The translations under genes were made by a program, and so were the position numbers. Under the pieces are notes generated by a model, which worked only from the letters and a program-made list of their open reading frames with translations, searched no databases and was not told the DNA's origin. Positions 1-10,760 of a DNA stretch of 64,000 nucleotides are shown here, in pieces (within the stretch, counting starts at the first letter, position 1; each line of letters starts with the position of its first letter). The stretch is from Psoroptes ovis (lineage: Eukaryota; Arthropoda; Arachnida; Sarcoptiformes; Psoroptidae). The DNA is taken from NCBI GenBank assembly GCA_002943765.1, contig PQWQ01000002.1, positions 2,728,001 through 2,792,000 of the forward strand, in the 5' to 3' direction.

Positions 1-3000
1 CAAATCACAATACTTATATATTCTACAAGTGATATAATTGATTTTTAATGAAAATATATTGTATCATATCACTTGATTATTATCACTTTTAAAATTAATT
101 TATTATCAGTGTTCATTATCAATATTTTCGCGTGATTAAATTGATAATTGTAGTAATAATAATTATTAAGATAAAAAAGATGATCACGATGACATAAAAT
201 AATTCAATGTAAAGAAAAAAATTAATTATAATTAAAGATCAATGGCAGTTTCTTTTCTTTGGTCAATGTTTAATTATCAATTTTAATCATTTGGCTTGTG
301 CGTATTTCCCTTTGCTTCATCAAATGCAATAATTAACTTTTATTAAAAAAATATCTATACGTATTTTAATCGAGGCAAAAGATTACGCAAAGATGATATA
401 CTTGACTCGTTTTATTTTTTTTTTTTTTATAATTTTTAAATGGAACTTTCTTTTGAATGGCAATATTTCATATTTGTTGATGTTGGTATGAATATGGAAA
501 AAAATTTGATGAATTATTTATCATATTTTTTATTTTAATAATTTTATAATTTCATACACAAATATATTCATCAGAGTAATTATTGATAATTTTTTATAAT
601 TTTTTTTTTGTCAAATTGGTTGCAAATAAATCAAACAAAAAAAATACATACATTCGGCAAAGAAGAAAATAGAAAATACAAATATAAATCGATGTTTAAT
701 TTTTTTGTTTTTAGATGTGTAATTTCTTATTTTCAATGATTGAGATAAAACAATAATCGTTAAAAATCATTATTTAATGTTATGTGGATAAACATGATGG
801 ATAAACAACGATCAATGTTAACATATACAAACACAAATGTTATTATATTATACACTTTTATATTTATATATGAATCGAAATTTTTTTTTTTTTTTTTTTG
901 CTTTCTTCCGTAAAATTTGTTTGTTGCTGTTGTTGTTGAAGTTGGATTTTGATTTTTTTTTCTAAATTTCAAAATGAAAAATTGATGATTATACTAATAA
1001 TAATGAAAATAAAGTCGATTTATGAAAGAAACAGTTTTATTAAATTAATTTCGATATTATTATCATTATTATTATATTAATGAGATCAAGCAATGATATT
1101 TTTTTTTTTTTTGGATGGACATTGGTCAGTACAGTCAATACACTTGAAAAAAACATAGATTGTAAAAAATTGAGGCTCTTGGATCCGTGGAAATTTAGGT
1201 TTTTATTTGCTTTTTGATTGTTTTTTGGGGTGTCGTATCGGATGACCATCAACAATCACAGGAAAATCCAACAACAAAAATCATATGATTTTGAAACCAA
1301 CAAAATTTTGAAATATTTTTTTGATTGAATAATATTTTTGTGATGCATCAAATATGTGAAAAATGGAAATTTTTTTTCCAATTTTTGGCTGTTGTTGCTA
1401 TTTGTTGAATATGAATATATGTTTGTCAATATCACAAGTGTTTTTGTTTTTTTTTTTGAAAATTTAAATTTTCTTGTTTGGCAGCCGTTTTTTTTCGTTG
1501 AAAATGAAAATGTTTCCACACAAAATACATGTACACACATTCGTTCGTTTTGCTTCACACTTGAATGTCCTAATTTTAAATAATAATTGAATTTAAAATT
1601 TCAATGATGATGATGATGGAACAATTGACAAGTCCAGTAAAAACTGTTAGAAAGACGACAAAAACAAAAGAAATAGAAAAGGCGAAAATCAATTGTTAAT
1701 CGATCAATCGATTATTATGATAATAATTATACTATTATTTAAAAATAAGTGTTAATGAATTACATTTGATGTTGTAACATTTTGATGATTTTTTTAGATT
1801 GTCATTTATGAGAAAATTTTGAATCAAGATTGGTTGAAAAGATGTGAACAAATTCTTGACACTATTTTTTTCAATTTGAATTCGTTGCTGATCAAAGAAA
1901 AATGATGATTCCAAAAATGATTCTGATCAAATGAAAAATTTCAAATCAAATTTCATTATTTTTATTTCGAAAAAAAAGTTAAATTCTTGGATGATTTGTG
2001 ATTTGAAATTTGTTAGAAAACAAGAAAAAATGAATTCATGTACATTTGAACATATGAATTTATATATTTATATCATCAATATATATGATCATGATCAGCA
2101 TTCACCACCACCATCACCACCATGATCATCATCATTATTAGCATCTTACATATGCACAAACACAGAACAACAACTGAAAAAATACACCATACACACACAC
2201 ATCAAACATTAATTAATAATGACCAGTAGTAGTTTTGTATTTGTTTAAGAATTTACAAGAAATACTAAGAAAATACTTGAATTTGGATGGCAAAAATATA
2301 AATAAATTCATCAAACCGTCACCAAGTATTAACAATAATGTTTTACATTTTTGTTAAAGAGAAATTTTTTTTCTTTTTGATAATCATTTCAAATTTATAT
2401 TTTCAATGATGATAATAATAATAAAGAAAGAGAAAGAGAATATATATTGAAAATGTTTTGAAGTGAATTGAAAAAAAAAGAGAATAAAATGATATTTAAA
2501 TTGAAAATTGAATGTATTGAATGGTTAGATGGTTGGTTATATGGATTGATGTATGGATGTATGAATGAATGAACGAATGAAAGAATTGAATGGATGTTCA
2601 GCAACAACATCGACAACAACAAAAACAACAAAAGAGATTTGAAATCTTGAAATTTTTGTTTTGAAAAAAAAAAATGAAATGAAATGAAAGAGTCATATAT
2701 TTTTTAATCAAAAGCAAAACTTGCATCTATCACACATTACCATTACATAGAAACATTGAACATTTATACAAGACATACACACATCCATTGATTTTCAATG
2801 AATACTAATGAATGGAAAAATGAAAGAAAAAAATTTGAAATTAAGAAATTAACAAAGAAATTTGAGAATTTTTCATTTGAAATGAATTAGAAAAGAAATA
2901 AACGATGCTGATAGAGAAAGATTTCAAATTAAATTTTTGAATGACTTTTCATTGGGCATTGTATTCATTTATACATCGTTGAAAAAAAGTATGAACATAG

Positions 3001-3619
3001 AGTGTCTATGTGTGTGAATCTATGAAAATTTTAGAATTAAAAGAAAAAACAAAAAAAAAATTTTAATGATGAAATTACAATGATGAAGACAAGATATTTT
3101 TTTGAATTTAAATTGAATAGTTTGCAGATTTTTTTTCGTTTGTTGTGATGCGATTTAATTTTTTAAATTAAATATTGAAAATTTAATCAATCGATTTTAA
3201 ATCGATGTATTCGATCGAATAATCATTACTTCATTATTATTAATCAATTTGATCGGTTTTTGATAACACACAAAAAATTCAAATTAATTTCACTTTTTTT
3301 CTTTGATCATCATTAGTATTTGTTAAATCATCTGATTGAAATAAAAATGATCAAACAAAGAACAGCATGTTATTCTTGATTTGAATGTTTGATTTGATAT
3401 TTTCGGATCATTAATCGTATCATTATCAAGGTATTAGATTCAATGATAATAATTTAAATCTTTAAAAAGATTTGACAAACCACATGCTTCTAAGCAATCA
3501 TAAGAAATCTGTCAGTATATTGAGAAGATAATTTTAAGAATTTGCATTTTTTTTCGCTTCTATGGATTGATTTTTTCTTGGAATCACGTAATCAATGGAT
3601 TAATTATTATTTTGTCAAA
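1..3619. other. AT-rich gene-free stretch
   Basis: No gene is supported here. The reading frames present are short, begin at GTG or TTG or have low-complexity composition, and no flanking splice signals combine them. It contains T runs (for example 881-899), ATG/AAT simple repeats and a short CAC/ATC run near 2100-2130. It could be intergenic or part of a large intron of a gene outside the window. Confidence 0.6.
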
Positions 3620-3624
3620 CATAT
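3620..3624. repeat. Target-site duplication, left copy
   Basis: CATAT directly precedes the left LTR and is repeated exactly after the right LTR at 8287-8291. A 5-bp duplication is the normal footprint of copia-type integrases. Confidence 0.93.
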
Positions 3625-3959
3625 TGTTCGTGATATTTGATGGTTGATTTGAAATATATGAATATAATTTTATTGATTATAAATATAATAAATATGATGT
3701 AAATAAAAACGTGGATGAAGATTGGTGACAAATATTCAGATAAACAAATAAAACAATGCTGTGGTGAGCGGCGATGTTAGCACATTGATGGTCTTAAACT
3801 AACATTAAAAACAGCAACAACAAAACAACAATTATTTCGCCTTTATATATGTACATGATTGTTCATCACCACAGCTACTAACAGTTCATCTACTAACAGT
3901 GAAAATTCATACATTGATTGGATGATGATGATGAACTTGAGTAATTGTTTTTCTCAACA
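3625..3959 (-). repeat. 3' LTR of copia element
   Basis: It is 335 bp and identical to the copy at 7952-8286. In element orientation it carries TATATAAAGG (U3 TATA box) and, further on, an AATAAA at 3669-3674 that could serve as the polyadenylation signal. Confidence 0.97.
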
Positions 3960-3966
3960 CTCCCCT
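3960..3966 (-). promoter_or_regulatory. Polypurine tract of copia element
   Basis: On the minus strand AGGGGAG abuts the 3' LTR start TGTTGAG. This is the expected place and composition of the RNase H-resistant primer for plus-strand synthesis. Confidence 0.8.
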
Positions 3967-4077
3967 GATTACTCCAGTTCATCAGCATCAATATTAACAA
4001 TAAATAAATAAATGAATAAATAAATAAATAAAAACAATTTAAAAAAAAAATTCGTATCATACATTCTTAAAACCGAT

Positions 4078-7000
4078 TCATTGAATTATCCATTTTTGCA
4101 TTAACGATTGATGACGTGCCACGCTAACAGCTTTGGTCAGCCAATCTGCCAATTGTTCTGAAGATTCAATCCATTCGACATAAATAATTTCATTTTTGAT
4201 TAATTGTTTGATCATATGATATTTGATACTGATGTGCCGCAATTTCGCTGATATATTGATTTGATTTAATTGAACAATGGTTGATTGATTATCAATAAAC
4301 AATGTGGGACGATTCATTTTCAATTTCAATTCATTACATATGTTCATCAAAAATTGGATTTGTTTTGAGCACATTCCGGCTGCGATATATTCGGCTTCAG
4401 ATGTGTTGTCTACAATAACCTTTTGAGCTTTTGTTTTCCAAAGAACCGGACCATCGATCATAATCACGAAGCCGGATGTAGTTTTTCGATCGTCTTTTCT
4501 ACCTGCTAAATCAGCATCCGAATATGCGATCATTTCAAAATTACGTTTTCCACCTAGAGTAATACCAATTTTCGTAGTTCCTTTCAAGTATCTTAAAACA
4601 CGTTTGATAGCTGTTACATGTATTTCAGTTGGTCGTTCAACAAATCGTGCTAAGTTCGATACAATAAAACAAATGTCGGGTCGCGTTTTATACACTAAAT
4701 ACATCAATGATCCCAAAACTTGACGATATGGATATGATTCATTTGCAGGTGATTCAATATACAAATTATCTGATGAACATGGTGATTTCATTTCTTTACA
4801 TTGATTCATGCCAAACAAATTCAATTTATCGATAATATATTTTTCTTGTTTCAAATGTATCTGTCTCATTTCACGATTACGATGATATTCAAATCCTACG
4901 TATACGTTTGACAATATTTGATTGACTTTAAAATTTGCATTTAAATAATTGAACACTTTCATTGGCATATCTGGATTTGTTGAACATATGATGCCGTCAT
5001 CTACGTACAATATTATGATTGTCATCGAATCATCACTGAAATTATAATACAAGCATGGTTCATATTCTGATACATTAAAACCAAATTGAACAATCACTTC
5101 GTTGAATCTTTTATTCCATGCTTTTGGGCTCTCTCGAAGACCATACAGACCCCGCTTCAATTTGCAGACACGATCACTATCATCATTAAAACCAAGAGGT
5201 TGTTCGATAAAAACGTCATGTGTAATAAAACCATTAAGAAAAGCAGTTGAAACATCGAATTGAATTAATTCCATATCAAATGTGGCTATTAAACTAAAAA
5301 CAAATCGTATGATTTCGGCATTAACCACTGGCGCATAATTATCGTAATCACTATCATCAGCTTCAAAACCTCGTGCGACCAGTCTACTTTTATATCTGCC
5401 ATCTTCTTTAATGGTGTACAGCCACTTTACCGAAATCACTTGTTGATTGGATGGTCGTGGAACTATATCCCATGTATCATTTTCGATTAATGCATTATAT
5501 TCTGTTTTCATAGATTCCATCCATTTATTCGACTCATCACAATTGATAGCATCATCATACGATTTCGGTACACCACTAAAACCTGCGAATTTTCGCAATG
5601 ATTGTTTTCGATTAATATTCATTTTATATGTACGATTTTTCGCACCAACAGGTCGTCCACGTTTCTTTTCATCGTTACTGTGCTCCCCTGATTCACAAAT
5701 CGGGTTTTGTTGATCATCAATATCGGTCTCAGATTTAACTTCGTTCGAATCAGCATCACCATCATTTGTAGATAATTCATTTGCATCAATATTTGGCTCA
5801 ATTCGTGGTTGGTCCACTACACGAAATTGTACACTGGGTTTTTCGTTCCATTTGACTGATGATGTCACTTCGATACATTTTCTAACTTTCGAGTAACACC
5901 TGTAGAGAGTGTCACCATCATACCCAACCATGATAACCGGCAATGTTTTAGCCTCGAATTTACCAACGTTTTTCAATAACATTTCACCTTCTGAGCCAAA
6001 TATTCGGAGATTCGATACATCAGGTTTTCTACCAAACCAAAGGGTGTACGGCACCACACCTAAACTATTCAAGACACGATTTTTAGTATATACGACCTGA
6101 TTCACAGCCTCATCCCATAAAAATTTCGGGAGATTTTTGCCAACCAACGCTGCTGTAGCATGTTCGGTAATGGTGCGTATGTTACGTTCAGCTCGACCAT
6201 TTTGTTGAGGTACACCAACCGTTGCTGTCTGATGGTTAATACCATTTTGATTTACAAATTTCTGGAACTCATTCGACATAAATTCAGAGCCACAGTCACT
6301 TCGAATGCATTTAACAGTACTTCCAGTTTCAAGTTTAACTTCGTTGCACAATAATTTAAACTTTTCCAATGTCTGGGATCGATCTTTCATGAATCGTATT
6401 TTGATATACCCCGAATAATCATCAACAGCAATAAGGAAATACTTATTTCTATGAATCGATGGTTCACTCATATAACCGGCTATATCCAAATGGAGAAATT
6501 CTCCAGCACTGGCTCGTAACTTTCTTTGTGCACTCGGGTGACTCGATTCAATCATTTTACCTGCACAGCAGCCATGACAAAAGCCAATATCATCATTAAG
6601 TTTAGCTGGCATTCCAATTACATGGGCCCCTTTTGTCATATCGATCAATATTTTCTTATTGACGTGATTGAATCGCTCGTGCCATGTTGATAAATTACAG
6701 GATATAGCAGCCATCGATAACCTTTTCTTTGCAAAACGGGAACGTAACTCGTAGACGTTATTATATTCATCCGATCGATCAGCAACCATCAAACTATCAC
6801 CATCTTTATAGATTGTCGTGTGATATCTATCACCATCAAATGTTACACCATCAGTAAGTGTCAATTGACCAATCGAAACCAAATTCATCGGACAATCTTT
6901 AACTAACAATACGTTTGTTAGTTCCAACACTCGCCATTCAGTACCATCGTGGACCTCAAACTCTACGTTTCCGACCGCCGAAGCTTTAGCAATACCACCA

Positions 7001-7947
7001 GGTGATATCAGCTTGTCCTCGACATGCGACCGCACCTCAGAAAAGTATTTGCTGTCGTTAAACATATGTTGGCTAGCGCCTCCATCTACAAATACTTGAC
7101 AATGTTCATATTGACCATTGTCACTCATCATTGGTTTGGTCCACTTGCCGAGCCCCTTCGACTTACTTTCTTTAAGTGCCATCATAAGCATTTTCGGTTT
7201 CGTAGCATTACCACTCGGTCCACTTTCTCTTTGCTCATCACTGCGCCATCTGTCACCATTTCTTCGTTTAGGACAATTGCGTTTTACATGACCAATTTTA
7301 TGACAATTATAACATCTGATAATCTTTTTCTTGGCCATCGCTAACATGTTTTTATTACTGTTTGTCACCTCATTATCATTATTACCGGTCAAATCAATTT
7401 GTTTAAGATGATCAGCTAGATCCATTATCATCGATTCAATCATATTCAATGTTACTTTGTTACCACATTTCTTCATAGCCATGACTGACACATTAATCGT
7501 AATATATTTAGGTGGTAACATGGTTATCACTTTGGAGCACAATTCTTCTTCTGAAAGTTTTCGCCCAAGATTTTCCAACTCAGCTGCGATTGATCGAACA
7601 GTAGAAAATATTTCACTATCGTTTTCAGTCCATTTAAGACAATGCAATTGTCGCAATAATCGTTCGGTTTTCTCGTTTGATTCGCCTAGATGATATTGAC
7701 ATAATGATTCATAAATTTGCTTCGATTTCTGGCACGATCTGATTCTCTGATAGTTTTCATCATCGATTGAATTATATAAAATTAATTTCGCTTGAGCGTC
7801 TTTTTGAACATCAAATTTATCTGCGGCAATATCACTAGAAATATATTCATACAAATTGCGGCTTTGTAGTGCAGCGACGATCTCCACCGACCATCGTCCA
7901 AATGATGTTGAAGTAAGGATAGTAATGCGTGGTGCGGCTGAATCCAT
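4078..7947 (-). CDS. Copia-type gag-pol polyprotein, 1289 aa, intact
   Basis: This is a single uninterrupted frame from ATG at 7947 to TGA at 4078. Domains in order: a gag region (about 1-200); a CCHC zinc knuckle (C212, C215, H220, C225); a protease-like site at 288-292 (DGGAS); the GAG-pre-integrase HHCC finger (H423, H428, C457, C460); an integrase DD35E core (D488, D551, E587); reverse transcriptase with FDVSTAFLNG (D898) and YVDD at 981-984; and RNase H (D1144, E1184, D1219). The frame extends 37 codons further upstream through the LTR, but the start at 7947 just past the LTR fits copia elements better. The protease site reads D-G-G where D-S/T-G is usual. The polyprotein would form virus-like particles and copy and integrate the element. 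All catalytic acids of integrase, RT and RNase H are present. Confidence 0.96.
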   Translation of the reverse strand: MDSAAPRITILTSTSFGRWSVEIVAALQSRNLYEYISSDIAADKFDVQKDAQAKLILYNSIDDENYQRIRSCQKSKQIYESLCQYHLGESNEKTERLLRQLHCLKWTENDSEIFSTVRSIAAELENLGRKLSEEELCSKVITMLPPKYITINVSVMAMKKCGNKVTLNMIESMIMDLADHLKQIDLTGNNDNEVTNSNKNMLAMAKKKIIRCYNCHKIGHVKRNCPKRRNGDRWRSDEQRESGPSGNATKPKMLMMALKESKSKGLGKWTKPMMSDNGQYEHCQVFVDGGASQHMFNDSKYFSEVRSHVEDKLISPGGIAKASAVGNVEFEVHDGTEWRVLELTNVLLVKDCPMNLVSIGQLTLTDGVTFDGDRYHTTIYKDGDSLMVADRSDEYNNVYELRSRFAKKRLSMAAISCNLSTWHERFNHVNKKILIDMTKGAHVIGMPAKLNDDIGFCHGCCAGKMIESSHPSAQRKLRASAGEFLHLDIAGYMSEPSIHRNKYFLIAVDDYSGYIKIRFMKDRSQTLEKFKLLCNEVKLETGSTVKCIRSDCGSEFMSNEFQKFVNQNGINHQTATVGVPQQNGRAERNIRTITEHATAALVGKNLPKFLWDEAVNQVVYTKNRVLNSLGVVPYTLWFGRKPDVSNLRIFGSEGEMLLKNVGKFEAKTLPVIMVGYDGDTLYRCYSKVRKCIEVTSSVKWNEKPSVQFRVVDQPRIEPNIDANELSTNDGDADSNEVKSETDIDDQQNPICESGEHSNDEKKRGRPVGAKNRTYKMNINRKQSLRKFAGFSGVPKSYDDAINCDESNKWMESMKTEYNALIENDTWDIVPRPSNQQVISVKWLYTIKEDGRYKSRLVARGFEADDSDYDNYAPVVNAEIIRFVFSLIATFDMELIQFDVSTAFLNGFITHDVFIEQPLGFNDDSDRVCKLKRGLYGLRESPKAWNKRFNEVIVQFGFNVSEYEPCLYYNFSDDSMTIIILYVDDGIICSTNPDMPMKVFNYLNANFKVNQILSNVYVGFEYHRNREMRQIHLKQEKYIIDKLNLFGMNQCKEMKSPCSSDNLYIESPANESYPYRQVLGSLMYLVYKTRPDICFIVSNLARFVERPTEIHVTAIKRVLRYLKGTTKIGITLGGKRNFEMIAYSDADLAGRKDDRKTTSGFVIMIDGPVLWKTKAQKVIVDNTSEAEYIAAGMCSKQIQFLMNICNELKLKMNRPTLFIDNQSTIVQLNQINISAKLRHISIKYHMIKQLIKNEIIYVEWIESSEQLADWLTKAVSVARHQSLMQKWIIQ

Positions 7948-7951
7948 AACC
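7938..7951 (-). promoter_or_regulatory. Primer-binding site, overlapping gag start codon
   Basis: Directly after the 5' LTR the minus strand reads GGTTATGGATTCAG. Its first eight bases, and 11 of 14 overall, match the complement of the anticodon region of initiator tRNA-Met (GGTTATGGGCCCAG in Drosophila copia, as I recall it). The ATG of gag-pol is bases 5-7 of this site. The match to the site is seen in the sequence; the identity of the tRNA primer is inference. Confidence 0.7.
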
Positions 7952-8286
7952 TGTTCGTGATATTTGATGGTTGATTTGAAATATATGAATATAATTTTAT
8001 TGATTATAAATATAATAAATATGATGTAAATAAAAACGTGGATGAAGATTGGTGACAAATATTCAGATAAACAAATAAAACAATGCTGTGGTGAGCGGCG
8101 ATGTTAGCACATTGATGGTCTTAAACTAACATTAAAAACAGCAACAACAAAACAACAATTATTTCGCCTTTATATATGTACATGATTGTTCATCACCACA
8201 GCTACTAACAGTTCATCTACTAACAGTGAAAATTCATACATTGATTGGATGATGATGATGAACTTGAGTAATTGTTTTTCTCAACA
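7952..8286 (-). repeat. 5' LTR of copia element
   Basis: It is 335 bp, identical to 3625-3959 and directly next to the primer-binding site. It carries the promoter for the genomic transcript. Confidence 0.97.
8167..8176 (-). promoter_or_regulatory. LTR TATA box
   Basis: The minus strand reads TATATAAAGG. A start about 25-30 bases downstream (near 8138-8145) would define the U3/R border. The start position is inferred. Confidence 0.6.
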
Positions 8287-8291
8287 CATAT
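8287..8291. repeat. Target-site duplication, right copy
   Basis: CATAT directly follows the right LTR and matches 3620-3624. Confidence 0.93.
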
Positions 8292-10706
8292 TTGAAAACG
8301 AAAATAATTTATTCACAATGATGTAGTTGGATGAAAACTTTAAATAATTCCATTAATATTAATTATAATTAATACATTTACATTCATTGAATTTTGCCTT
8401 AAATTATATTTCATTTTGATGTTTCAATTTAAAACATTATAAACCCGACATTCAATTAATCTATAAATAATCTTATATCTTGCAATATCTGCAATCACAT
8501 TAATGATAAATTTATATTCAAATCCAAGAAAAATTTGCATACTAATAATAATAATAATAATTATAATATTGATTATCAGTGATTCCAGGAAGGATATACC
8601 TTATTTGTCGGTCAAAATAATATGAAATCAAAGATCAATTCAAATGATAGTCATAATGATAATTTCTAGATGAAATTTATTTCGATGTTTTGGATATATA
8701 TTCAATAGGAATGTGTTCTTCATTCAAAACTGATTCATAATATGCGATTTTTTTTTGAAGAAGAACAATATGAACATTTTTAAATACAAACGCAACAAAA
8801 TGTATCGATCATTTATATTGATCAATGAAATTCAATACATTCAATGTGATCTCTCATTGAATAATAATGAAAATAAATCATGATATTAAGTAAATTATAA
8901 TGAATGACAATGAAAAATTTCGAAAAAATCAATCATACTTAGAAGAAATGATAAATTTTCAATAAAAACTTATCCTGAAAACATTTGGCCAGTTACGATT
9001 GATAATAAACATATTTTTGAATAAAATTATTACAACAATAACAAAGAAATTGCTGAGTAATTGTAAATGAATATTGTTAGTGAAATTATAGAAGGTTTAT
9101 CATCAATTTCGTCCACTTATTTTATATGGAAAAGGTCATATTCATTGTTTGTTTAGTGAAAATGAAATGGATTAAAACAAAAGAATTTTTTTCTCGAAAT
9201 ATCATAAAAACATTGAATATTTATCCATTCAATTTGTCAAAAATAAATATTGAAGATCATAATAATAATAACAACAATCAAATATAAATAAATCCTTTGA
9301 TTATTACACCAATATTCAAAGATTTAAAAAAAATATAAATTTTATTTGATGGTCAAATGGTTAATAATAACAATAAATCACGCAAATGAAATCTTCAAAA
9401 CAATATTGAATGGACAATATTAATACTAACAATAATAATAATATTTATAGTATAAAAAAAGATGTAAAAGTGGAAATATTTCACATTTTTTCCCTTCCCT
9501 TACATCTTCCCCTCTACAATATGTACAGGTACACTTATTATAATAAGACAAATATAATCATGTCAATCATCATTTGTCATAAATTATTGAAAATTTTCGA
9601 AATTTTCTTTTTTTATTTTTAATTTCATTTCTTTTAATTTTTTCTTAAATTTTCAAGTACGCGGTCAATGGTAAAAATGAAATATTGTTGCAACTGTTGT
9701 TGTTGTGGTCATAAAATTATTTTTTTATTTTTTTGCAATCACAACAAAAATATACCCCAGAGTATATTGTTTTATCAATTGTCAAATATTAAATTTTAAT
9801 AGTTTTTGCTTTCAACGACGGATACTTGCAAACACTCAGGTCTTGAATATCACCATCATATATTATCATTAAACTTTATTGATAATTTCCTCATCATCAT
9901 CATAAATAATAATGAAAATTTAAGTGGATTATATTATTTCACGTGTGTCCGACGACAGCAGCATAGCAAAAGACAATGTTTGACAACAATATACATCAAA
10001 CATTGAAGAAAGTTTCATCAAATTTAAATTTAAATTCAATTGGATGGATGTTTATTCATTCATTCATTCATTTTCAATGTATGGCTAAAAATAATTTTTT
10101 TTTTTTTTTTTTTTTTGTAGACCCGTATGTCATTGTCTAAACATGTTGATATATTAATTGTATGCATGTGTTAATAATGATGATAATAATAATAATTATT
10201 ATCATCAACAGAGACAAAAACTCTTCAAGATGGATTGATGATGATGGTCAAATCTAATTTTGAGAAAGAAGAAAAAAAATTTCAAAATTTTAAGAATTTT
10301 ATTTATTTTTATTTCTATTTTTGACATTCGTTTGTTTTGATTAAAAACAAAAAAATTGCGTGTTTACGATGCTTGCGATATTTTTAAGTTTAAAAATAAA
10401 TTTTTTTACCTGTATGTCTTTGTCATGTCATTTCAATTCATGTGTGTGTACACGATTCATTCATTCTCGGTAAATTATTTGAAGAAAAATTTGAGAAAAA
10501 AACAAACATAAACATAGGCGCAATGCATTCACACATTAATGCATGACATTTCTGGAATTTTAATTATTACAATTAATTTCGAAAAAAAATCAAACAAATA
10601 AACAAACAAAAATATTCAATTCAATGATAAAATGATGAAAAACCTTGTGATGATGATGATGATAATAATAATTTTCTTAATAATTTTTCCTAAGAAATTT
10701 AATTTG

Positions 10707-10760
10707 TGACCATGCGATCGATGCGCATGTTGCTGCTGCTGCTGCGGTCGTTGCTGTTGT
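10707..10760. repeat. CTG/CAG trinucleotide island
   Basis: A run of CTG units (about 10729-10745) sits in a 54-base patch much richer in G+C than the surroundings. On the minus strand it reads in frame as QRPQQQQQHAHRSHGHK, typical of a poly-glutamine stretch in an arthropod protein. No convincing splice sites were found around it, so coding status is open. Confidence 0.4.

Larger units (their letters stand above)
3625..8286 (-). mobile_element. Complete Ty1/copia LTR retrotransposon
   Basis: The element is 4662 bp and reads on the minus strand. Its two 335-bp LTRs (3625-3959 and 7952-8286) are identical base for base by my reading, and in element orientation start TGTTGAG and end CGAACA. 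It has a 5-bp target duplication, a primer-binding site beside the 5' LTR, a polypurine tract beside the 3' LTR, and one intact gag-pol frame. Domain order protease-integrase-reverse transcriptase-RNase H defines the Ty1/copia superfamily (Pseudoviridae-like). Identical LTRs and an unbroken frame mean a very recent insertion, perhaps still active. No envelope-like frame is seen. The short space between the stop codon and the 3' LTR holds (AATA)n-like sequence. Confidence 0.97.

Noticed and set aside
1256..1558. 100-codon minus frame
   Set aside because: It starts at GTG and is Lys/Phe/Ser-rich like the flanking AT-rich DNA. The plus strand is equally open and no splice partners were found.
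2101..2122. Short CAC/CAT repeat as a CRISPR-like or structured array
   Set aside because: It is a plain trinucleotide run of about 20 bases without spacers. The genome is eukaryotic.
7948..8058. 37 extra N-terminal codons of gag-pol running into the LTR
   Set aside because: The stretch is hydrophobic LTR sequence. Start at 7947, directly after the LTR, fits copia layout and the following MDSAAP gag start.
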